A stretch of DNA of 64,000 nucleotides from Diphasiastrum complanatum (GCA_029204225.1 MU832157.1:1-64000), one strand, 5' to 3'. Positions 51,000 through 63,451 are shown, counted from the first letter of the stretch. The notes: generated from the sequence alone by a model not told the origin. Numbers and translations: made by a program.

Positions 51000-51420
51000 T
51001 TAGAACTTCATGGCTTTAGCACTTTCACATAAAGTCCTATTCTTCCTTCCAGCCACTCCATTTTGTTGTGGGGTCCTTGGTGTTGTATACTCCCTCTTGA
51101 TCCCATGCTCATCACAAAAGGCCTTGTACGTGGTAGATATGTACTCACCACCATTGTCACTCCTTAAGTACTTGATCCTTGTGGAAAATTGTTTCTCCCT
51201 TGCATTCTTGAACTTGACAAAGACATCACGCACTTCATCCTTTCTCTTTAGTAGATAGATCCAACAAAATCTACTTGAATCATCAATGAAAGTTACATAC
51301 ATGTTAGCTCCACTATTGCTAATTGTAGTAATACCATGAATATCCAAATGTACAATTTCAAAAGGCTTTGTAGCTCTAGATGTAGATCTAGCATAAGGTT
51401 GTCTCTATGTGAATTTGACA
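51000..51420 (-). pseudogene. Integrase core of the young Copia, catalytic Glu lost
   Basis: Reads MYVTFIDDSSRFCWIYLLKR, then YLRSDNGGEYIS with the second catalytic Asp. Next comes TTPRTPQQNGVAGRKNRTL, where family members have Glu in place of the Gly, so strand transfer should be impossible. The pre-integrase CESCALSNSHRDN precedes it directly after gag, so protease has been deleted. Confidence 0.8.
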
Positions 51421-51431
51421 AAGCACAAGAC

Positions 51432-51784
51432 TCACAAACTAGCTGAATCTTGAACATCCAAACCATCTTTATCAAGAGTAACATTACCTTGCTTGTCTCC
51501 TTGATCTCTCTTCTTCTTGTAGCACTCACTTGCAAAGTGGCCTTTGATGCCACAATAGAAGCACTTGAGTTTATTTTTGCCATTTGAAGAAGCATCCACT
51601 TGATCTTGTCCTTTTGACCACTTACTTTTTCTTTTGTCCTTGAATTTGCCCTTGATGAACATAGCCTTCTCTCCAACTTGAGATGCTGATGAAGATCCAC
51701 CTCTTGCTTGAAGTCTATATTCTTCATTAATTAAGATCTTTTGAAGATCAATCAAACTTGGCAAAATCTTTTGAATAGCAAGAC
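51432..51784 (-). pseudogene. gag C-terminal part with zinc knuckle (young Copia)
   Basis: Continues gag after the nested insertion: AIQKILPSLIDLQKILINEE, a basic stretch, and the CCHC knuckle CFYCGIKGHFASEC. It then runs at about 51,440 straight into pre-integrase residues. Confidence 0.8.
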
Positions 51785-52032
51785 TGTCAACAATCAGAAT
51801 TGCAACATCAAGCATTCACCTTAAACAATCACCAAGTAGGGAGGCGGAAGAAAAACACGCAATATCACTCTATCACACTAACATATTGAATGTAAAATGT
51901 ACATATAAACCCTGAACCCTAATAGAGAGGGAGACCTAGGAGTAGACTACTAGACTAGCCAATGGCTAGTTACAACTAGTAATAAAGTACATCATAAACA
52001 GTACCTAAGAAGTGTAACAATGAAACCTAACA
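51785..52032 (-). mobile_element. 3' LTR (248 bp) of a nested, 5'-truncated Copia
   Basis: On the minus strand it starts TGTTAGGTTTCATTG after the polypurine run ATTGAGGGAGAG and ends GATTGTTGACA. This small LTR belongs to the RNase H fragment next to it, a different Copia family from its host. Confidence 0.75.
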
Positions 52033-52650
52033 CTCTCCCTCAATGATAAAATTACATTCTTCTATTCCTAGTAGAGTACGAAACTTTTCAAATTTACATC
52101 TACCTAATGACGTAGTAAAAATATCTGCCACTTGATCTTCATATTTATAGAAAACAAGATCAATGGCTCCATCAAGAATTTTCTCTCGAACAAAATGATA
52201 ATGTATTCCGATGTGCTTGGTTCGAGCATGTAAAACTGGATTTTTGGCAAGGTGAATGCAGCTTTGATTGTCACAAGATATGGTAGTTGCATCCACCTGT
52301 GATTGACCTAAATCCACAAGCAATCTTCGTAACCATACCGCTTCTTGTGTAGCATTGTTGAGTGCTCGATATTCAGCTTCCGTTGAGGATAAGGTTACTG
52401 TAGGTTGCTTTGTGCTGTCCCATAAAACTGCTGCTGTACCATAACTGAATGTATGACCACTGGTAGACCTTCTATCATCAATATTACCTGCCCAATCAAC
52501 ATTTGTATATCCTATCAACATTGGCACTTCAGGCTGATCATACTTCAAACCAAAATTCAATGTCCCTCGAATGTATCTGAGAATACGTTTAGCAGACTTC
52601 CAGTGTGTTTGACTAGGATCTTGCATAAATTGACTAACAACACCAACATC
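52033..52650 (-). pseudogene. Nested Copia RNase H fragment
   Basis: Intact minus-strand frame of about 199 codons: HWKSAKRILRYIRGTLNFGL, NVDWAGNIDDRRSTSGH, the TLSSTEAEYRALNNATQEAV block, SCDNQSCIHLAKNPVLHART and VADIFTTSLGR. The frame is open from QDPSQTHW to the end. Everything 5' of late RT is missing. The fragment plus its LTR sits within the gag gene of the young Copia, near a TCTT repeated at both junctions. Confidence 0.85.
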
Positions 52651-53142
52651 TTAAGAATTATCAAGTCGTGCGTGTGTCAAATAAATCAGAATAACTTGAA
52701 CAAGCTCTCCTTCCTTAGTGCTCTTATCAATGCAAGCCAACTCATCATTCAATGCTTTCACTCTCAAAATAAAGGTATTGGGACTTTCTTCACTATTTTG
52801 CAAAAAAGAAAAGATTTGCCTTCTTAGAGTCAACACTCTAGAAGTAGACTTGGATTCATAAAGCTTCTTCAATGAATCCCAAGCATCCTTTGATGAAGCA
52901 CTCTTACCAACTTCCTTGAGAAGCTCATTAGTAGCATTTATCTTTATCATGTGTAGAGCCTTCTTGGCCCTCTTGTCATACCTCACTTGATCTTGTTGTG
53001 TTGCTAGCCTCTCTTCCAGACCTACAATATCCAAAATATCATTCGTCTCAAGAAGTGATTCCATCCTCACTTTCCCCAATGAATAGTTACTTGAGGCAAG
53101 CCTATCATTGGCTTCCAACATGACTCCACTTGATGTAGCCAT
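52651..53142 (-). pseudogene. gag N-terminal part of the young Copia
   Basis: ATG at 53,142 starts MATSSGVMLEANDRLASSNY. The Copia gag core follows: ERLATQQDQVRYDKRAKKAL, then NELLKEVGKSASSKDAWDSL, TLRRQIFSFLQNSEESPNTF. It breaks at RLDN where the nested fragment begins. A roughly 570-base leader separates it from the primer site. Confidence 0.85.
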
Positions 53143-53714
53143 GTATCAATGACCTAATCCTCTCTTTCAACAAGCACTCCTTTGAACAAAAAAAATGTTT
53201 TCAAAAGAAAATCACAAAGATATGGAACTTCTCAATTTCCTTCTAGCACTTATACCAAGCAAATCAACACATAGAATCATGAAATCTTGATCAACCTATG
53301 ATCTATACTCAATCTAATTACTCTTGTCACTTCTTAAGATTGTAACACACTCAAATGAATTTCAGTAACCTCACTATCTAGAGATCCACTTTAAATTAGG
53401 GTTTTGACAAAATCACAAAAAATTGAATATTTCAAAATCTATATGCAAATGTCAAAAACTTGATATGCAATCTATTAGCCACCAGTTAGGCTATTCCAAT
53501 GATCCAAAAATCGTCCAAATCCAACATGAGGTGTGTGAAATTAGAATTGATCAAGATAATAATTCCATATAGGGTTTTTATCTACAAAAGATCCAATCTA
53601 GATATGCAAGAAACTCGATTTTGGTGTAGAATCCAATCTAGCATGCCCTAGCATTGATATCTTCTCCAAATCATTGATAGATTGTGATTGCCTCCTTCAT
53701 AACCTGAAACACAA

Positions 53715-53726
53715 GCTCTGATACCA
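53715..53726 (-). promoter_or_regulatory. Primer-binding site of the young Copia
   Basis: Minus strand TGGTATCAGAGC, touching the LTR end at 53,727. Initiator tRNA-Met type. Confidence 0.9.
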
Positions 53727-54453
<727 letters not shown>

Positions 54454-54458
54454 ACAAC
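54454..54458. repeat. Target-site duplication ACAAC, right
   Basis: Identical to 48,609-48,613. Confidence 0.9.
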
Positions 54459-54556
54459 ATCCTTAGAAATGTGAACTTTCTTTGACTTAGCTTTCCTTAC
54501 TTCACTAGAGCCAACAAAGATTCCCTTCAAGAATACAAAAGATGAGTTGACATAGC
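54459..54556 (-). pseudogene. Older Copia host: integrase C-terminal piece
   Basis: The minus strand reads LKGIFVGSSEVRKAKSKKV and HISKDVV. It is continuous in frame with the linker at 48,592-48,608 across the young insertion. Its upstream side is cut by the LTR at 54,557. Confidence 0.7.
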
Positions 54557-55491
54557 TATTGGATTATGCTACTATCGGGAGTGATTCATCCGAATAATCG
54601 ATCTTTATTCTTCATGTACTTTATTATCCAGTTCTGCAGTTTTATTCGTGTTTTTACACAGTCTGCAGAAATACTCGGGAATCGCCCAATAGGTGGCTTT
54701 GACATATTGGACACCATCTGACATATCGACGACGTCGACGAAAGTCGAAGGAGTCGACCATGTCGAAGAACAACAATTATTGTTCCACTTGATATGAAGC
54801 TAAAGACTTGTTCTAACTACTTTTCAAGTAAATTTTTGGGAAGTCCTAACTGGATGGATGCCAGTGCATTATGGCCAACTAGCTATTGCGATCTGCAACC
54901 TAATTAGCTATTATATTGGGTACGCGTTAATTGCTTTAGTATAAATAGCAGATCATCAAAGACTTTTCTAACTCTCTAAACTCTAGCTCAGTTTTTCTTT
55001 CAGAGTTCTATTGGAGTATTGTTATTCGCACTTATTGCTTATTAGTGGAAATGCATCAGAGAGAGCTTTCAGTTACTCAGAGATAGCTTAGAGTACGTGG
55101 TTTTGTCCGTTATTGTTTTGTGCTCTCATTTGTAAATGCTACTTACTGAATCAATCTATCTTCTTATTGCATGCAGTATCATGTCAGAATATACGCTTCT
55201 CTGTAGTTATTTGTAACTGATAAATCTCTTATTGGTTTTGTCTGTTTTTGTTGAATACATCAATACTGCAATATTCAATACATCATTGTTTGGCTACGAA
55301 ATCACTTTAGTGCTAGCGATTTTGAAGTTGGCTGCTAAAAGATTGAACTTGACTTCTGTCATTATAGCTTTGTTCAATATTGATAGGCATAGTCATGCAT
55401 TAAGAAAGAAGGCTTATTCCGTTGTGCTAGATAGGTCACTTACAATCTTCGACTTATCAAACCGACTCATTTTCACTTCCCTCTTTCCAAC
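54557..55491 (+). mobile_element. Copia 5' LTR with primer site, body lost
   Basis: Starts TATTGGATTATGC (first base pair altered from TG) and ends TCTTTCCAACA at 55,491, followed by TGGTATCAGAGC (55,492-55,503). TATA box at 54,940-54,947. Related along its length to 42,925-43,819. Only about 80 bases of interior follow before unrelated sequence, so this is a truncated element. Confidence 0.7.
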
Positions 55492-55503
55492 ATGGTATCA
55501 GAG
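55492..55503 (+). promoter_or_regulatory. Copia primer-binding site
   Basis: TGGTATCAGAGC directly after the LTR end. Initiator tRNA-Met type. Confidence 0.85.
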
Positions 55504-55574
55504 CGCATATTATTATATTAGAGCTCTACTATTTGATATCCTTCATGGTATCAAAGAAATATCATAAGATACTT

Positions 55575-55660
55575 TTCATAGTATCAAACTCCATCCTCAC
55601 CTTCCAAGTTGAATAGTTGATTGAGGTAAGCCTATCATTTGATCCCATTGGAAAGAAACA
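55575..55660 (-). pseudogene. Copia gag N-terminal scrap
   Basis: The minus strand reads SNDRLTSINYSTWKVRMEFD, matching the gag start of the young element (ANDRLASSNYSLGKVRME). It is probably the gag of the older host element, separated from its integrase piece by the LTR at 54,557. Confidence 0.6.
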
Positions 55661-56001
55661 ACATGGACTAACATACATTGCATTGTCTAGGGTCATAGAA
55701 AAAAGGAACCTCTTTTTACTACAATCGTTGACAAACCAACATCTCCACATTCACTCTAACATATGTGCTATTCATTATTAAAAGTAGAGAGCCTAAAATT
55801 AAAGTTATATCCAAAGCGTCAATGTAGCCCAAAGAAACATTGATGAGGCATTCTTAGTGGATTCCAATAGGTAATTAAAGCTTTATTACTTTTTATTATC
55901 CCAAATTATGTAGTAATCCTTAGTATCTTGTTGATGGTATTTAATCATGCCTAAGAAGGTTCATATCTCTTGTAGAGTTTTTTGTAAAAAACATGTACTT
56001 T

Positions 56002-56006
56002 TGTCC
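56002..56006. repeat. Target-site duplication TGTCC, left
   Basis: Identical to 61,459-61,463. It delimits the complete Copia element. Confidence 0.9.
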
Positions 56007-56924
56007 TATTGGATTTATTCCTCTACTCTCCTAAATCCTAGGTTAATCTAGTTCCATTCACATTGTTGCAGTTTTACATGCATTGTCGCAGTCTGCAAAA
56101 ATGCTCTATTATCAAAGACAAGCATCAGTGTGGTCATCGAACTATCGAAAAAGATTGACTTGTCAATTATCGACTATCGTCGAACTATCGAGATTATTGT
56201 CTCAATTTTATCCACTAGTGGTAGCGAGTTCCGAGGCCCCGCAAAAGGGTGACCACAAAGGTCCCGCAAGAACATCACATGCGGTCTGTAGCAGTAACAA
56301 GACAGACTGCAAAGGTCCCACAAGGACATCACTTGCAATCTATAGTGGCCTTCATAAGAGTAGCGGTAGCGGTCCTCATGCTCAATTTCTCCATGCTCTT
56401 GCTTCACAACTGTCACATTGACAACGATTGCAAGCCACAATCTACCTCTAACGGCTCAACAACTCCACGCTGCCTTCTTGTACTTACATTTGCACTAATG
56501 TAAATTGTATATAGATGATGAATACAATAACACAAGATAATGAGACAGACATCGTAGATGCTTTCATGCATTGATTCTTTCTTTCAGACGGATTGTCAGA
56601 ATAATCTCATAGCTTTTATAGAGTGGAATTAGCTTAGTGAGCACACGGTTTCGTCCGCAATTGTCTTGTGCTTCCAAAATTCATCTGACTTGTATTCTCA
56701 CATACATTTATCTGAATCAACTATTGTCTTGCTATTGCGTTCATATTTTGTCAGTGTTGTATGTTTCGCTATTTCATTTTCTATCTGGCTCTCTATTGTT
56801 TTATCTGATTGACTGCTCTTCCGCTTCCACGACACAAACAAATTATTTGTGTTCGCCTATGTAATTGTTTTTGATAATCGTAGTGCACGCACCGAGGATC
56901 AGTTTTTTGTATCTGATCTCGACA
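56007..56924 (+). repeat. 5' LTR of the complete Copia
   Basis: 918 bp. Contains two tandem units of about 54 bp near 56,257-56,350 (CAAAGGTCCCGCAAGAACAT and CAAAGGTCCCACAAGGACAT). It ends GATCTCGACA before the primer site. Its 3' part is related to the LTRs at 42,925 and 54,557. Confidence 0.9.
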
Positions 56925-57093
56925 TGGTATCAGAGTGTTGTTGATTCTAGAGCCATTTACATAGCTCGACAAGCTTTCCACAGAACCAGATTCTATCATA
57001 TGATAGAATAATTGTTTTGTTGTTCTAAAAATAGCATCATATTTTTATTCTTAAGTCATGATAGTTATCACTATCACCTAGACCAATTTCCAC

Positions 57094-57588
57094 ATGGATT
57101 CCCAAGGGAAAGCTAGTCCCATCGTGGACAAGCTTGATGGCCCCAACTACCATATGTGAAAATTTAAGATGAAAATTGTGCTAATGGCTAAGGAGTTGTA
57201 TGATGTTGTCACAAGTGCAGAGGCAAAGCCTGAAGCAGACGACGCTGCAATCTCCCAATAGAATCTAAAGGATGGCAAAGCCTTTGCGCTGATCATCCTC
57301 AACATTTCAGACACACAAATTGGCCATGTGTTTGAAGCTCAGACCTCAAAGGAAGTCTGGGACATCTTGAGCGCAATGTACGATGTGCGAGACATAGCTT
57401 CTAAGCTACACCTCAGAAGAAGATTCTTCTCTCTCAAGATGACAAATGGTGATTCACTACAGAATCACGTCAACCGGTTTAAGAATATGCTGCGACAAAT
57501 GGCTATTGTCGGATCAGTCATAGATGATCAAGACGTAGTAATGACACTGCTTTCAAGCTTTCAAGCTTGTATGATAACTGGGTGACGA
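57094..57588 (+). pseudogene. gag of the complete Copia
   Basis: ATG at 57,094: MDSQGKASPIVDKLDGPNYH, then a TGA in place of Trp at 57,157, and a TAG near 57,259. The gag core follows: LIILNISDTQIGHVFEAQTS, KEVWDILSAMYDVRDIASKL, RRRFFSLKMTNGDSLQNHVN. A frameshift follows near 57,580. Confidence 0.85.
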
Positions 57589-57788
57589 TCATCATGACAC
57601 ACCCAAAATTGACTCTATCGTGAGTCATCATGATGTTGTTGCAAGAAGACACCAAAAGGAACGAATCCTCCAATTCCTCAACAGTTGACTCACACACCTT
57701 GTACACAAACAAGAGCTTGAGTAAGCAGAAGAAGAAAGGCTCAAAACAACCGAAGTAGAATCAGAAGTCGACACAAAAATAAGAGTAG

Positions 57789-58406
57789 TTGAATCCGCCG
57801 ACAAAGAAGAAGCTGTTTTGTAGATACTACAAGCGAACCAACCACGAGATCCAAGATTGCCACATTCTACAAGCCAAGAACAACAAAGGGCAGTTGAATC
57901 AGATGGCAAATGCAGCTGCAGAAGCATCTCAGCCCAATCAAGAAGCGGATCATGATGCATTCATGACAAACCATCAAGAAACATCAAACGACAGCTCCTG
58001 GTTTCTTGATTCCGAAGTCACTCAGCACATCACCAGTCATATCGGCTATTTTGAATCCTACACGTCTTGCAGTACCAAGAAATATATTCACCTGGGCGAC
58101 AATAGCACACATGCTATCAGAGGTGAAGGTATAGTAAGATTAAACTTTGAAAATAATCAATTCAAACTACTCTCAAGTGTTCTTCATGTACCAAATCTTT
58201 CTACAAATCTGCTCGGTGTAAGCAGAATTACAAATTTAGGACACAAAGTAGAATTTAAATCAAATCAATGTAAAGCAATCGATAGGACAACCAAGATTCT
58301 AGCACTCGGGACGAGGCATAAATACTTGTACAAATTAAGTCATTGCTATTCTGCCCCTAATCAGGCTCTTAGTTCTTCTATTCAGATCAATAAAAGTTTA
58401 CTTTGA
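57789..58406 (+). pseudogene. gag knuckle, protease and pre-integrase of the complete Copia
   Basis: The zinc knuckle reads CRYYKRTNHEIQDC (second Cys replaced by Tyr). The protease site is WFLDSEVTQHI, where Gly-Ala after the catalytic Asp-Ser became Glu-Val. YIHLGDNSTHAIRGEG, LHVPNLSTNLLGVSRI and the pre-integrase start follow. Two core motifs are damaged, so the products would be inactive. Confidence 0.85.
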
Positions 58407-59290
58407 CATTATAGACTTGGTCATTTACATCATGCTTATGTATCACACATTTCTAAGCAGTCTATTGTACTTGATCCCGACTATCCAGATAGGAAATTTA
58501 ACTACCTGTCTGTCAAGACTGTATAGTCAATAAGCAAGCCATGAAAGCTTTTAGATCAAGCCACCAACATATTTTTAGAGGACTGTTAGACTGTGTACAT
58601 ACATACATATGTGGCCCAATGCAGACTCTTTCAATGAAGGATGCAAGGTATTTTATTATTTTTATTGATGAATTTTCTAGAAGGACATCTGTGTACTTTA
58701 TCAAGAAAAATCAGAGGCCTTCAAACTCTTTAAAGTCTTCAAGGAGAATGCAGAGAAAGAAATTGGAAAGAAAATCAAAGCCCTGAGGTTCAACAACGGT
58801 GGAGAATACATCTCTACTGAAGAATCGTCCCCTGGTCAAGTCAGGCAAGTATGTTGGCTCACACATCATTACCGATGAACTTTGGGCCTGAAGTTGTCTC
58901 TTCTGCAACTTACATCCAAAATAGATGCTCCAACCAAGGCCTTGTCAAGAAAAAACACCTCATGGAGTCTAGATAGGATCTAAACCTTCAATGAAGAACC
59001 TACGAGTATTTGGTTGTTGCCTATGTGCAAATCATGAAGGAGACAAGGAGGAAATTGGACTTCCAAAGTCTCAAATCCATCCTAATCGAATATACTTCCT
59101 CTGACAATACCTACAAGCTATACGATCCTGATACCCAACAGATTTTATTCAGCATGGATACTATCTTTATTGAGGATCAGTTTGTCGACTTCAAAGACAA
59201 GGGTAAAGTCCCGTGCGAACCTTTGACACCACATTTCGAGCCTCTATTTCAAGTGTGCCGATAGTCGACAATGAATCAGAAGAAGACGTT
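58407..59290 (+). pseudogene. Integrase of the complete Copia, catalytic residues lost
   Basis: The core reads DCVHTYICGPMQTLSMKDAR, where the first catalytic Asp is Tyr. ALRFNNGGEYIS (shifted frame, near 58,785) has Asn for the second Asp. The C-terminal part KETRRKLDFQSLKSILIEYT and YKLYDPDTQQILFSMDTIFI is open at 59,010-59,264. Several frameshifts occur. Confidence 0.85.
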
Positions 59291-59399
59291 GCCCCTACAC
59301 AGCAACAACAAATCCAATGATCGGATTATCAGCCTACACTACCTCCAAGGAGGTCAAATTGAGTGCTCACACAATCCACAAGGTATATTCATGACTTTT

Positions 59400-60560
59400 C
59401 CTGTCTTTTAATTCAAGAACTGACTACAGTCGACGAGGCACTTAGCCAGCTAGACTTTGATCTTTGTAGAGAGGTGATGGACAGAGAATATTATTCTCTA
59501 ATCAAGAACTAGACATGGTTATTAGTCAAACTACCTGTTGAAGTCAATCTTATCGATTGCAAATGGGTCTTTAAGATCAAATACAAAGCTGATGAGTATT
59601 GATCGAAGGAAGGCCCGACTGGTTGTTGCTTTTTAGCAATAGTACCAATCAGGTGAAGGATGCTAAACAGATGCTGTCTTTCGAATTCGACATGACTGAT
59701 CTGGGCGAGGCTCACTACTGTCTAGGAATTCAAATCCATTAAAACAGAGTGAGATGGCTAATTTACATCACTCAGCAAAGGTATCGTCATATACCCTTAT
59801 CAGATATAATCTGATCAATTGTAAAGAATCTCACTCACCGATGGATCCAGGCTCACGATTGTTGAAGGACCAATGTCCTCAGACAAAGTAGAGCGAATGA
59901 GAGAGTATCCATATCAATCAATACTTGGATCTCTCATGTATGCAATGGTCTGACATCATCGCTTTTCCAATTAGCTCACTAAGCCAATTCATGGCTAATC
60001 TTGACATCACCCATTGGAAGGCTCTCATTAGAGTCATGAGATACATTCGAGCTACAACGAACGTATGCGTCTACTATGGGAAGTCGACAACGACAATCTC
60101 CATTGGTTCAGTGGATATTTAGATGCGAGCTGGGGAGGAGATGTAGATACTCATAAATCCATTCTTCAACGACGATCCTATCTCTTGGTACAGTTGCAAG
60201 AAAACCTCTATTGCTCTTTCCTCCATAGAAGCAGAGTATATTGCTGCTTCTCAAGCTATAAAAGGAGCAATTTGGTTGAGAAATTTACTGTAAGATATAA
60301 GTCTGAATCAGTACACTCCGACAATCGTGTTTTGTGATAATTAGAGTGCTATTGCCTTATCGGCCAACCCTAGATTTCACTCTAGGAGTAAGCACATTGA
60401 TATTCGATATCACTATGTCAAGAGTAAAGTTCTTGACAGAGAGGTAAGCTTGACGATTGGTCGAACGCAAGACATGATGACATATGTGCTTACCAAGGCG
60501 CAGAGCATTGATGCACACAACAGATTTTGTGCATCGCTTAATTTGAAGATCAATGGATTA
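59400..60560 (+). pseudogene. RT and RNase H remnants of the complete Copia
   Basis: RT start LDFDLCREVMDREYYSLIKN and LIDCKWVFKIKYKADEY near 59,450-59,600, then directly FDMTDLGEAHYCLGIQIH near 59,690: the YVDD catalytic centre is deleted. RNase H is readable only in alternating frames (SHVCNGL, MRLLWEV..., FHSRSKHI-like near 60,375). The stop and the purine tract AAGGGGGCG precede the LTR. Confidence 0.75.
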
Positions 60561-60568
60561 AGGGGGCG

Positions 60569-61458
60569 TGTTGGACTTATTCCTCTACTCTCCTAAATAC
60601 CAAGTTAATCTAGTTCCATTCACATTGCTGCAATTTTACATGCATTGTCACACAGTATGCAGAAATGCTCTATTATTGGAGACATGCATCAATGTTGTCA
60701 TCAAACTATCGAAGAAGGCTGACTTGTCGACTATAAACTACCGTCGAACTATCGAGACGACTGTCTTGATTTTATCCACTAGCGGTAGAGAGTTCCAAGG
60801 CCCCGCAAAAGGGTGCCCGCAAAGGTCTCGCAAGAACATCACTTGCGGTCTGTAGCGGTAGCAAGACGGACCACAAAGGTCCTGCAAGAATATAATTTGC
60901 GGTTTGTAGCGACCTTCATAAGAGTAGCGGTAGTGGTCCTTATGCTTGACTACTCCACGATCTTGCTTCATGATTCTCATTGTACATCGACAACGATTGC
61001 AAGCCACGATCTACCTCTGATGGCTCAACAGCTCCATGCTGCCTTCTTGTACTTACATATGCACTAATGTAAATTGTATATAGATGATGAACACAATAAC
61101 ACAAGACAATGAGACAAACATCGCAGATGCTTTCATGCATCGACTCTTTCTTTCAGATTGATTGTCAGAATAAGCTCATAGCTTTTATAGAGCAGAATTA
61201 GCTTAGTGAGCACGTGGTTTCGCTCGCAATTGTCTTGTGCTCCCAGCATTCATCTGACTTGTATTTTCACATACATTTATCTGAATCAACTACTATCTTG
61301 CTATTGCGTTCAGATTTTGTCAGTGTTATATGCTTTGCTATTTTGTTTTCTGTCTGGATCTCTGTCTGATTGTATGCTCTTCCGCTTCCGTAGCACAAAC
61401 ATATTTCGGTAATTGTAGTGCACGCATTGATGATTGGTTTCTTTATCTAATCCCCACA
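60569..61458 (+). repeat. 3' LTR of the complete Copia
   Basis: 890 bp, TGTTGGACTTATTCC to CTAATCCCCACA. The partner of 56,007-56,924, with the same internal tandem unit near 60,815-60,915. Confidence 0.9.
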
Positions 61459-61463
61459 TGTCC
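61459..61463. repeat. Target-site duplication TGTCC, right
   Basis: Identical to 56,002-56,006. Confidence 0.9.
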
Positions 61464-61602
61464 ATCGTAGTGGAGTTAATTGGGTAGCATTGTTTATTGT
61501 GGAGGGAAGCGCATGCTTAGACCTCGACCACTACGTAGTGACATCTAAGTAGCTTTGCTACAAAAATCTAAGGAAATGGCTTAGCCTTAATACAATTGTT
61601 GT

Positions 61603-61935
61603 TTATATTGACCACCAATCAGCTAAAATCAATCGCTTATTAATATTGTTACACAAAAAGAGCACCTTCACTATGAACTTCATACAAATATGCATAAAGA
61701 AAGGCACTGCCAAAAAATAGGAAAAGCTCATGTCAAGCAAACACGACATTGAAGTAGCTTCAACAAGAAGAGTTCTAGGCAACAAGCAACTGGCCAAGTC
61801 TTTGTCCAAATATTTGAAAAATTCTCCAGCATTTCTACACAACCATATATGCCATAGCAACAATGCGTGAGCAAGGTGCCAAATCAACCAAATAGTCTCA
61901 TTATCAATAGTGGTCTCATTCAACATGATTTCCAT
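61603..61935 (-). pseudogene. Possible LINE 3' coding fragment
   Basis: An open minus-strand frame of 110 codons with WLIWHLAHALLLWHIWLCRN and FFKYLDKDLA. The W-x-x-W...L-W-x-I-W-x-x-R-N pattern resembles the region after the zinc-binding RT domain in plant non-LTR elements. No other LINE blocks are adjacent, so the call is tentative. Confidence 0.35.
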
Positions 61936-63276
61936 AATGGTGACTAGCTCGAATTAGACATGGAACCTTCTTTCGGAATGTATTAAGATCAATCCACATC
62001 CCAAAATTTAATTCGTCAATAAGATGCATAAAGGTTTTCTCTAGAGTGGCCAAACTTACTACAACTTTTGTCAACTTCTCCATTATACTTACACATGAGA
62101 GAGAAGGCTTGCAACAAAATTGTATGAGTGAAGAAGTTGAATTTGCTAGGATTGAGGAGGCTTTTCTGATTTTGATTTTGACATGATTGCTAACTTGCTT
62201 GCTAACTGCGCACTCTCATCCTTTCTTCACTTCTGTAAACACATAACATATCAATTTTTACTTATTTTACAAAGGTGACTGTCTCCTTTATCGTAATACT
62301 TCATGAAGCTATGTTGCTTTTGACACTCATAATGTGTAATTTATTTATGGCTCTTAAGAATATTCTAGAAAAAGTTACAGGCAAACGAAATTCATACAAC
62401 CTATCGGTCTCCAACCAAGCTCGTACATATTGCATATCATATACTTTTTTTTTTTTGCATAGACTTATTAGGAAATGGATTATTTAGTGATTTTGAAGTA
62501 AAAAATGCTGCATCAAGCCATAGATGAATGGTTGTTGAACCTGGTAAGAGGGTCATTAGGAAATCCTTTCCAAAGCATAAAAGTCTGTCACAGAAATTTT
62601 CTTCTATGACTACAATATTTTCAAAGCCTACACTTGTTGACGTCTTATGGCTAGTAATCATCTTTTAGAACTCTTTTATGGACCAAAAAATTCATATTGT
62701 GATGGGAAAATAAGGTGATGTTGCTTTCGTTACTCATAAAAGTTCCTCATTATATATAAAAAAAGGTTCGTAAAATTTAGACTCCACTAAATCAACATCT
62801 GTGCTGCCATAATCCATTGCATCTATGTGGATCGAAAACTTTCACATGGTTTAAACTTCTCCAACAATCATATTTAAAATTCTTGGATGGACTTTTATGT
62901 GATAATAGATGGGACTTATGTGAGGCATTTACTAGGTCAAGTATTATTGTGATGTGCTTAGATATGGGAGGGTGACATCACTAGCAAGCCTTGTGATGGC
63001 CTCTATACCTATGGTTGGAGAGGCATGAGAGGGAGATTTTGGGGAAGCATGTAAGTTGTGGGTAGGGGCAACTATGCATGGTAGCGATGTGATCCTCCCT
63101 CGTTTCAAGTGCCCAACAGAGTGTGTAGAATCACGAAGGTCATGAGCCTTGTCTACTAGGCATGGTAGTGGTGTTAGCCTTGTTCCACGTGGTTTTAGAT
63201 GAGGATGAGGGTAAGTCACCAAATCTAAATGGAGATCTTCTCTTGGTTGTGAGAACTCTTGAGGGCTATTGAGCTT
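61936..63276. other. Stretch without a supported gene
   Basis: No recognisable family. The minus-strand frames at 62,437-62,661 and 62,944-63,369 have no supporting context. Confidence 0.4.
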
Positions 63277-63451
63277 TTCACATAGGTAGGCACTTACCCT
63301 AGGTGGCGGGGGTGCAGTTGTGAAAAAAACGAAGGTGTAGGCTAAGTTAAAAGGCACCCATCGGTTCACATTGGTACGTACTTACCCTATGCGGTAAGGG
63401 TGCAGCTGTGAAAAACCCAGAGGTCTAGAAAAAGTTAAAAGACGTCCATAT
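63277..63451. repeat. Tandem duplication of an ~88-bp unit
   Basis: Copies at 63,277-63,364 and 63,365-63,451 share TTCACATNGGTA, CTTACCCTA, GGGTGCAG(T/C)TGTGAAAAA and AAGTTAAAAG. The second copy is followed by GTTCGAGTCC, a perfect Pol III B-box-like sequence, at about 63,454-63,463. Confidence 0.7.

Larger units (their letters stand above)
56007..61458 (+). mobile_element. Structurally complete plus-strand Copia, inactive
   Basis: A 5,452-bp element with LTRs at 56,007-56,924 and 60,569-61,458, primer site TGGTATCAGAGT at 56,925, polypurine tract AAGGGGGCG at 60,560 and target duplication TGTCC on both sides. The LTRs differ at many positions, mostly transitions, so it is much older than its minus-strand neighbour. 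The first LTR bases TATTGG were originally TGTTGG, as in the 3' LTR. The body has gag, protease, integrase, part of RT, and RNase H, with stops, frameshifts and lost catalytic residues. The interior (3.64 kb) is short because the RT centre is missing. Confidence 0.9.

Noticed and set aside
62944-63369. 141-codon minus-strand frame
   Set aside because: Part of it overlaps a tandem duplication, it has low-complexity Pro/His/Ser content and no homology that I recognise.
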